Assembly: GCF_017377395.1 (NCBI RefSeq)
Contig: NZ_CP061800.1
Span: 4,919,633 to 4,983,632 of the forward strand
Direction of reading: 5' to 3'
Length of the DNA stretch: 64,000 nt
Origin: Desulfonema magnum
GTDB lineage: Bacteria > Desulfobacterota > Desulfobacteria > Desulfobacterales > 4be13
Of this stretch, positions 57,911-64,000 are shown piece after piece. Positions within the stretch are counted from its first letter, which is position 1. Each line of letters starts with the position of its first letter. The notes below the pieces were generated by a model. The model made no database searches. It saw only the letters and a program-made list of their open reading frames with translations, and was not told the origin of the DNA. Both the position numbers and the translations under genes were made by a program.

Positions 57911-60535
57911 ATGATGAGAAAAATGTCACCAATAACATTAATCATTATTTTGGCTGTGATGTGCTGCATAAGTTTTGCCAGCCCGTCACAGGCCGGTATC
58001 ATTTATACGGACAAAGCGGCCCTTGGTGAAAACAATGGTACCTCATGGGAAAACGCTTATAGGAATTTGCAGACAGCCATAGAAAATGCAGTCTCCGGTG
58101 ATGAAATATGGGTGAAGGCAGAAACATACACTCCCCATTCCTCTGATCGCACAATAAGCTTTGAATTGAAAGATGGCGTGGCGATTTACGGCGGTTTTTC
58201 CGGCAGCGAATCTGTCCGTGAGCAAAGAAACTGGACAACAAATGTCACGATTCTCAGCGGCGATATCGGGACAGAAGGTGAGGACAGTGACAACACTCAG
58301 CAGGTCATCAGAGCTGAAAACGTGGAAGACTCTGCTATTTTAGACGGGTTCACAATTACAAAGGGAAATGCAGACAGCCTCGATGGCGGTGGGGTGGTAA
58401 TTGACGGAGCGAGTCCCACAATAAGAAATTGTATTTTTTCAGCAAACTCTGCTGACGACGGAGGCGGAATATATATTCGAAAAGGGAGTCCTGTAATAGA
58501 AAATTGTATTTTCTCAGCAAATTCTGCCATAGATGATGGGGGCGGGATATACAACGAAAGCCTTTCTTCTCCCAGCACTCCGACCCTCATTAACTGCATT
58601 TTCAGCGAAAACACTGCCAGCAGCAGCGGCGGCGGAATTTACAACAGCGGCAGTAATCCGAGCCTTACTGACTGCATCTTTGAAAATAATACCTCTGAAA
58701 ACAGCCATGGCGGAGCGATATTCAACAAAGGAACCCCGAATTTCACCAACTGTATTTTCAGAAAAAATACTGCCAAATATAATGGCGGTGCAATATATAG
58801 CTTAAATACCAGCAGTCCGCTGATGAACTGTATATTCAGCGGAAACATCTCAGGCAGTAACGGTGGTGCGATGTTTAATAGCAGCGGCAGTCCCGAGGTA
58901 ATCAACTGCACTTTCAGCGGAAACACTGCCGGAGTCAATGGCGGCGGTATAAACAACGACAAGAACAGTTCTTCAAAAATATATAACAGCATTTTCTGGG
59001 GCAACACTGCAAGCGATGGAAAAAGTATTTATAATCAGGAGTCTTCCCCCATTGTGGCCTACTGTATTGTTGAGGGAGGTTATGCAGATGGCACGAATAT
59101 CAGCAGCAGTGATCCGAATTTTACTGACGCGGATGGCGAAGATGATATTTTTGGCACGCCCGATGATAATTTGCATCTGAAAGACCACACTTCTCCTGCC
59201 ATTGACGCGGGGGATAACACCCAGCTGACAAGAAACTTCAAATTAACTGATGAAATTTTAAACGAACTGAGAAATCAGGAACTTTCCGAAGAGATTATCG
59301 CTGACCTGGAAACACTGAAAGATCAGGAATATACAAACGAAAATGAATTTAAAACTGCTTTGCAAAATAAAATAGGCGAGGACCGGACAACGCAGTATGG
59401 CTCACTGATTTTGGAATATGCCTGTACCGCCACGGACACAGATGGCAACCGCCGATTTGTTGATATCCCGACAAAGACTGACACCGGCAATGGTACGCTG
59501 CTTCCTGTCGCGGATATGGGGGCATATGAGCATATTCCCCCCTCGCCGCCTGTCATTACAAGCTTCACACCGCTCTCAGGGGGGGAGAACACATCTGTCA
59601 CCATCACCGGAACCGAGTTTATCCCCGGAGCCACGGAGGTCAAATTCGGAGGCACAAACGCTATAAGTATTACAGAAGAAACATCAACATCGCTTATTGC
59701 CGAGATAGGAACCGGAACCACAGGTAAGATTACAGTGACAACACCCGGAGGAACAGCCACAAGTACCGAGGATTTCACCTTTATTCCTGCTCCCACCATC
59801 GCAACAGACTTTACATCGCTCTCGGTCAGCACGGGTGAATCTGTTATCATCACCGGAACAGATTTCATCGAAGGTGCTGAGGTGAAGTTCGGTGTTACCG
59901 GAGAGCTTCCTGAAGGTGTCGCCGCAAGTGTTGTCACGCTGGATTCGGAAACTCAGCTCACTGCTGTGGTGGCTCCGAATACCTTTACAGGCAAAGTCAC
60001 GGTGACCACAGCCGGCGGAACCATAACGAGCGGGACCATCTTAACAATAGATGAACTGCCCACAGTGGTCGAAGCCAAAAAAATAGCCGACATGGTGGTT
60101 AAGACTGATGATAACACCACGCTGGAACCCACAGACCTGACCGGCTTGTTCACCGACCCTGACAGCGAGGATGACGCAATTCAGCTGACTGCGGAATCTG
60201 ACAATTCAGACATTATAACGGCTGCAATTGATGGAAATATGCTGACGCTTGTTCATCATAACAAATGCGGAACAGCGAACATAACAATTCATGCGGATTC
60301 CGGCGGAAAAACCGCGGCACATACATTTGTTGTCACAGTTTCACCGGTTCCCGGGGATATGAACTGCGACAGGGAAGTTAATCTGAATGACGCCATTATT
60401 CTTTTTAAAATTTTGACAGCAACAGAAGACGAAGATACCCGTAATGCTTATAACGCAGATGCAAACGATGACGGAAGGGTCGGCGTCGGAGACCTGGTTT
60501 ATATCTTAAAGACAATTTTGAGACAAGGTGAGTGA
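57911..60535 (+). CDS. Secreted parallel beta-helix protein with IPT domains and C-terminal dockerin
   Basis: An 874-residue exported protein. Signal peptide (MSPITLIIILAVMCCISFAS, cut after QA), right-handed beta-helix (~30-400) with polymorphic-outer-membrane-like repeats (NCIFSANSADDGGGIY, NCIFSENTASSSGGGIYNSG), a linker with SPAIDAGDN, two IPT/TIG Ig-like domains (~545-715; VITSFTPLSGGENTSVTITG), a cadherin-like stretch and a dockerin pair at ~810-870 (DMNCDREVNLNDAIILFKIL, ADANDDGRVGVGDLVYILKT). Likely a cell-surface adhesin or polysaccharide-binding protein anchored through cohesin-dockerin contacts, perhaps related to the cohesin-bearing serpin at 17.5 kb (inference). SD AAGGAG. Confidence 0.85.
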   Translation: MMRKMSPITLIIILAVMCCISFASPSQAGIIYTDKAALGENNGTSWENAYRNLQTAIENAVSGDEIWVKAETYTPHSSDRTISFELKDGVAIYGGFSGSESVREQRNWTTNVTILSGDIGTEGEDSDNTQQVIRAENVEDSAILDGFTITKGNADSLDGGGVVIDGASPTIRNCIFSANSADDGGGIYIRKGSPVIENCIFSANSAIDDGGGIYNESLSSPSTPTLINCIFSENTASSSGGGIYNSGSNPSLTDCIFENNTSENSHGGAIFNKGTPNFTNCIFRKNTAKYNGGAIYSLNTSSPLMNCIFSGNISGSNGGAMFNSSGSPEVINCTFSGNTAGVNGGGINNDKNSSSKIYNSIFWGNTASDGKSIYNQESSPIVAYCIVEGGYADGTNISSSDPNFTDADGEDDIFGTPDDNLHLKDHTSPAIDAGDNTQLTRNFKLTDEILNELRNQELSEEIIADLETLKDQEYTNENEFKTALQNKIGEDRTTQYGSLILEYACTATDTDGNRRFVDIPTKTDTGNGTLLPVADMGAYEHIPPSPPVITSFTPLSGGENTSVTITGTEFIPGATEVKFGGTNAISITEETSTSLIAEIGTGTTGKITVTTPGGTATSTEDFTFIPAPTIATDFTSLSVSTGESVIITGTDFIEGAEVKFGVTGELPEGVAASVVTLDSETQLTAVVAPNTFTGKVTVTTAGGTITSGTILTIDELPTVVEAKKIADMVVKTDDNTTLEPTDLTGLFTDPDSEDDAIQLTAESDNSDIITAAIDGNMLTLVHHNKCGTANITIHADSGGKTAAHTFVVTVSPVPGDMNCDREVNLNDAIILFKILTATEDEDTRNAYNADANDDGRVGVGDLVYILKTILRQGE

Positions 60536-60584
60536 TACGGATTTTCAGAAGTTCGGTACCCCATCAAAAATTTTTCAGTATTTT

Positions 60585-60619
60585 TCCGGAGTGCGAAAAT
60601 AAAATTTTCGCACTCCGGA
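60585..60619. terminator. TCCGGAGTGCGAAAAT hairpin
   Basis: 16-bp perfect arms (60585-60600 and 60604-60619) with a 3-nt loop, after the beta-helix gene. It is a single-copy member of the CGGAGTGC palindrome family that builds the 36-kb array, so those repeats may have arisen from terminator-like hairpins. Confidence 0.7.
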
Positions 60620-60696
60620 TCAGAAAACGTGCTGGAAAATTTTTAATAAAATGAACTCTCTTGTTAAAATCCGATTTTTTTAAATTTGAAATTTTC

Positions 60697-60802
60697 GGCA
60701 TCCTTCACAGAAGCTGAGAAATAATTTACACTGGTTTCAGCCTGGGCAGCAATTTTACAAGTTGTTCCACCGTAAAGTGCAAACTGACAAATGAAAGGTG
60801 CT
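60697..60802. mobile_element. 106-bp MITE (copy B)
   Basis: Same length and homologous to 20722-20827 in inverted orientation (its complement reads CCTTTCATTTGTCAGTTTGC ... TCTGTGAAGGATGCC). Flanks AAATTTTC and GAAAATTC are only partly alike, so the target duplication has decayed. It ends 23 bases before the hpt start, thereby supplying part of the hpt leader. Confidence 0.85.
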
Positions 60803-60824
60803 GAAAATTCAACACGGAGAATTT

Positions 60825-61349
60825 ATGATCATGCCTGAACTTACCCCATTTCTGACAAAAGATGATATTGATAAAAAAGTGGCTGAGATTGCCCGGAAGA
60901 TTTCATCTGACTATCAGGGGCGTGAACTCGTCCTTATCGGCATTTTGAAAGGCGCGTTTATATTTATGTCCGATCTTGTACGGCATCTCACGGTCCCGGT
61001 CCAAGTTGATTTTATACGTGCTGCCAGCTATGGTTCTGAGACTTCCTCATCAGGAACCATTACCATAACCAAAGAAATAGAGACAGATGTAAAAAACAAA
61101 CACGTATTAATCATCGAAGATATTATTGATACGGGTCTGACAATTGGCTATCTCATTGACCACTTGAAATCCTTTGGTCCGAAGAGCGTCAGGGTCTGTG
61201 CCTTGCTTGACAAAAAAGAACGCCGCAGCACAAATGTCAGCGTGGATTATGTATGCTACACGGTGGAAAACGGGTTCCTTGTCGGTTACGGACTTGACTA
61301 TGCGGAAAATTACAGAAATTTGCCTGGCATTTACCACCTGAAATTATGA
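60825..61349 (+). CDS. hpt: Hypoxanthine phosphoribosyltransferase
   Basis: Salvages hypoxanthine/guanine with PRPP to IMP/GMP. A 174-residue type I PRTase: GILKGAFIFMSDLVRHL (base/PRPP loop, ~42-58), SYGSETSSSGTITITKEIET (flexible catalytic loop), VLIIEDIIDTGLTIGYLIDH (PRPP-binding EDIIDTG) and YVCYTVENGFLVGYGLDYAE (purine specificity). CGGAGA precedes ATG 60825; ATG 60831 is an alternative. The upstream open frame from 60798 is within the MITE. It converges with mtnP, 9 bp apart. Confidence 0.95.
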   Translation: MIMPELTPFLTKDDIDKKVAEIARKISSDYQGRELVLIGILKGAFIFMSDLVRHLTVPVQVDFIRAASYGSETSSSGTITITKEIETDVKNKHVLIIEDIIDTGLTIGYLIDHLKSFGPKSVRVCALLDKKERRSTNVSVDYVCYTVENGFLVGYGLDYAENYRNLPGIYHLKL

Positions 61350-61358
61350 TAAACTTAC

Positions 61359-62108
61359 TCAGCTTCCCACTTTTTCAACAACCTTTATGAGAAGTTCGGT
61401 GACGTTGTGCGCATTCCGTTCAAACACTTTCAGAATTTCCTGCCATGAGACAATTTCCTCGTCTTCTTTCCAGCAGTCGTAATCCGTTGACATTGCAACA
61501 GCAGCATATGGAATCCCGGCTTCGTTTGCAAGGGCGACCTCCGTGGCCACGGACATATTGATGACATCTGCTCCCCATATCCTGAACATCTTAGATTCCG
61601 CTCTTGTGGAAAATCTTGGCCCTTCAATCGTTACCACGGTTCCGCTGTTGTGAGTTCTGAACCCCAGTTCAACCGATGTTTCATAAAGGGTCTTTCTTAA
61701 CGTTGCATCAAACGGATCTGCCATCACGGGATGTTCCATTCCGTTTTTAAAAGATTCATGAAAAGTGTTTTTCCTGTGTTTTGCAAAATCAATGAACTGA
61801 TCAAGAATTATAAAATCTCCCCTTTTAATATCTTCCCTCAGACTGCCGCACGCGGTTGTCGCAAGAATATGAGTGACCCCCTGATCTTTTAATGCCCGGA
61901 TGTTTGCCCTGTAATTGACTTCTGTGGGACTGAGTTCGTGCTTTTTGCCGTGTCTTGTGAGAAGTACCGTGTCAACATTGCTGATTCTGCCCAGGGTCAG
62001 CGCTGAAGACGGTTTTCCATAAGGCGTGTCCGCGTTTATTTCTTTCGCGTCCTGAAGAATCTGAGGGTCGTCCAGACCTGAGCCGCCAATAAGTCCTATT
62101 TTTACCAT
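61359..62108 (-). CDS. mtnP: S-methyl-5'-thioadenosine phosphorylase
   Basis: Phosphorolysis of methylthioadenosine to adenine and methylthioribose-1-phosphate in methionine salvage. 249 residues: GLIGGSGLDDPQIL (phosphate loop), LTRHGKKHELSPTEVNYRAN (phosphate His), ILATTACGSLREDIKRGDFI, TIEGPRFSTRAESKMFR and DVINMSVATEVALANEAGIP (purine base). AMSTDYDCW with Asp favours 6-aminopurine-type or broader specificity of the MtnP/PNP group, so some purine nucleoside activity is possible. GGAAAGGGGG SD. Array R4 lies directly upstream in the sense orientation. Confidence 0.9.
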   Translation of the reverse strand: MVKIGLIGGSGLDDPQILQDAKEINADTPYGKPSSALTLGRISNVDTVLLTRHGKKHELSPTEVNYRANIRALKDQGVTHILATTACGSLREDIKRGDFIILDQFIDFAKHRKNTFHESFKNGMEHPVMADPFDATLRKTLYETSVELGFRTHNSGTVVTIEGPRFSTRAESKMFRIWGADVINMSVATEVALANEAGIPYAAVAMSTDYDCWKEDEEIVSWQEILKVFERNAHNVTELLIKVVEKVGS

Positions 62109-62134
62109 CTGTTTTTTTCCCCCTTTCCTTGAGT

Positions 62135-62431
62135 TTATATGAAAGTGTTAGGTGTTAAGTGTTAAGTGTTAGGAAAAAATGCAAAACTTTCATGTTTCGT
62201 TGTGAGCGGCAGATCATGGCCGTTTATATGAAAGTGTCAGGTGTTAAGTGTTAAGTGTTAGGAAAAACTACAAAACTTTCATTGTTCGTTGTGACTGGCA
62301 GGTCATGCCCGTTTATATGAAAAAGTGTCAGGTGTTAGGTGTTAAGTGTCAGGGTGTTAGGTGTCAGGTGTCAGAAAAAACTGTAAAACTTTCATGTTTC
62401 ATTGTGAGCAGACCAATCATAGCTGTTTATA
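62135..62431 (-). repeat. Composite repeat array R4 upstream of mtnP
   Basis: About three units, read on the minus strand as TTTCATATAAACGGCCATGA ... CACAACGAAACATGAAAG ... YTRACAC heptamers, ending TTTCATATAAACTCAAGG just before the mtnP SD. Same family as R1-R3 in the opposite orientation. Confidence 0.95.
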
Positions 62432-62450
62432 AAATTTGTTTTTATTCCAT

Positions 62451-62580
62451 ATGTCTTACAATTTTGCAAGTGATTTTCTGATGGGGTTGGAAAGTAAGGG
62501 GCCCGAGGCTTTTGGCTTATCTGAAAAAAAACAGTTAGAAAAATTCAGACGGGAATTTTTCGCCTGGCCAGCCAATATCA
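62451..62580 (+). pseudogene. Possible gene fragment truncated by a palindromic repeat
   Basis: ATG 62451 opens MSYNFASDFLMGLESKGPEA, FGLSEKKQLEKFRREFFAWP, ANISR, which looks protein-like, but the frame then enters the GC-rich palindrome at 62577. No clear SD. I recognise no family; it could be the beginning of a lost gene. Confidence 0.3.
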
Positions 62581-62751
62581 GCAGATGGAAAGATCCCCGA
62601 ATGATCTCGTTCCCGCGCTTCGCGTGGGAATGCAGAACAGACGCTTCGCGTCACGAAGCTCCCCATGACACGGGACGCGAAGCGTCCGGAAGGCATTCCC
62701 ACGCGAAGCGTGGGAACGAGTGTCTGTCTGAATTTTCCATCTGCTGAATAT
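62577..62751. repeat. Nested palindrome, TTCCCGCGCTTCGCGTGGGA type
   Basis: Outer arms ATATCAGCAGATGGAAA and TTTCCATCTGCTGAATAT; inner 28-bp arms CTCGTTCCCGCGCTTCGCGT (from 62606) and their complement ending at 62720; centre GACGCTTCGCGTCAC/ACGCGAAGCGTC. The inner part is a palindrome type common in many genomes. Confidence 0.75.
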
Positions 62752-62805
62752 CGTGTTCTGCCTCTGACATGCAGCTACAAGAATTTTTTATAAAAAAAGG
62801 ATTAT

Positions 62806-62840
62806 AAAAAAGGGGAGTTAATCCCTTTGTTATAACTCCC
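62806..62840 (-). terminator. Rho-independent terminator (minus strand)
   Basis: On the minus strand GGGAGTTA (62840-62833) pairs with TAACTCCC (62820-62813), and a U-run (from 62811 downward) follows. It fits the end of a transcript coming from birA, ~300 bp upstream, or of a separate small RNA. Confidence 0.65.
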
Positions 62841-63142
62841 GTTTCTTATATGAAATCCTTGTAGCGAATGCCGCGGCTTTTATGATTTCCCAACTATCCG
62901 GAGAACTCCCCGGTTAAATTCTCAACAATCAAAAAACAGGATATGACAGGACAGAACGGACTTGGAAGGAAGAGAACAACCTCATCTCGCAAAAAATATT
63001 ATCTTAGTCATAAAACTACGGCCAGCCCCCCTAATCCGACCGAATGCCTGGGGAGAAGAAGTTCATTCTCTGCAAATTTTTTTGTTTAACAACTGCCTTT
63101 ATTTCGAACGGGCCGGGAATTATTCCGAAAGCCCCTGAGTCT
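62841..63142 (-). other. Untranslated stretch between birA and its terminator; possible structured RNA
   Basis: 300 bases with no ORF, of GC content closer to genes than to spacers, between birA and a minus-strand intrinsic terminator. On the minus strand there are short complementary segments (CCGGGGAGTTCTCCGG; CATTCGGTCGGATTAGGGGG). I could not match it to 6S, tmRNA, SRP or RNase P RNA. It may be a long 3' UTR or an unannotated small RNA. Confidence 0.35.
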
Positions 63143-63969
<827 letters not shown>

Positions 63970-63973
<4 letters not shown>

Positions 63974-64000
63974 GCATGCCCCCAGGTTTCTATATCTTCG
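63970..64000 (-). CDS. Last codons of an upstream gene (window edge)
   Basis: On the minus strand the frame from 63999 reads EDIETWGHA and stops at TGA 63972-63970, overlapping the out-of-frame ATG 63977. It looks like the C-terminus of a gene lying mainly outside the window. Product unknown. Confidence 0.35.

Noticed and set aside
62436..62747. 103-codon frame as a full gene
   Set aside because: Its second half is the palindrome at 62577-62751; only the first ~43 codons look coding, reported as a fragment.
62841..63142. SRP (4.5S) RNA because of a GGACTTGGAAGGAAG stretch
   Set aside because: The conserved tetraloop and flanking stem of SRP RNA are not present on either strand.

Overview
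The window most likely comes from a mesophilic, Gram-negative, sulfate-reducing deltaproteobacterium (Desulfobacterota, Desulfobacterales; the load of short repeats recalls Desulfonema-like genomes). This is inferred from a TmcC/TmcD pair (tetraheme-cytochrome electron-transfer complex of sulfate reducers), GTP-type PEP carboxykinase, an LPS heptose gene (gmhA), lineage-typical PATAN/cNMP proteins, and moderate GC with AT-rich spacers. No rRNA, tRNA or CRISPR array was seen.

Layout. 1-6.5 kb: tail of an unknown gene, a MITE-like element, gmhA, a frameshifted four-helix-bundle gene between inverted AT arrays, a deoxyhypusine-synthase-like gene, an orphan phage-type adenine methyltransferase, pckG. 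6.6-13 kb: M16 peptidase, double-ACT regulator, transketolase. 13-20 kb: MITE-rich spacer, Rieske-like protein with an altered ligand box, two tandem cNMP-binding/PATAN proteins, a secreted cohesin-dockerin-serpin. 20-26 kb: PilZ protein, citrate synthase, queF, tmcD-tmcC. 26-33 kb: a giant two-component-propeller/SpoIIE phosphatase and five consecutive Hsp20 genes. 33-38 kb: rfbB, an 11-copy cruciform array, a broken trypsin-like protease, a DUF3467 gene and many repeats. 38-46.5 kb: Type III restriction-modification (res, truncated nucleotidyltransferase, mod) followed by a HEAT-repeat membrane protein and a CPBP protease. 46.8-50.5 kb: CpxP/ZraP-like protein, a GAF - protein kinase - universal stress protein operon, a Cys-rich protein and thioredoxin. 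50.6-53 kb: a tightly coupled DUF262 + HEPN pair, the best candidate for an undescribed defence module. 53-64 kb: thrS, a transposase-bearing IS that truncates a neighbour, a beta-helix/IPT/dockerin protein, hpt, mtnP and birA.

The strongest window-wide theme is repeats touching genes. At least seven MITE-like or palindromic families are present, one demonstrably an internal-deletion derivative of the IS at 55.9-57.9 kb. Heptanucleotide arrays of type YTRACAC sit just upstream of the ribosome-binding sites of hsp20-1, res, trxC and mtnP. Short tandem repeats encode the C-termini of the deoxyhypusine-synthase-like protein, serpin, Mod and the HEAT protein, and the whole N-terminus of BirA, where a 7-bp array leaves the only ATG out of frame with the enzyme, a configuration expected for phase variation.
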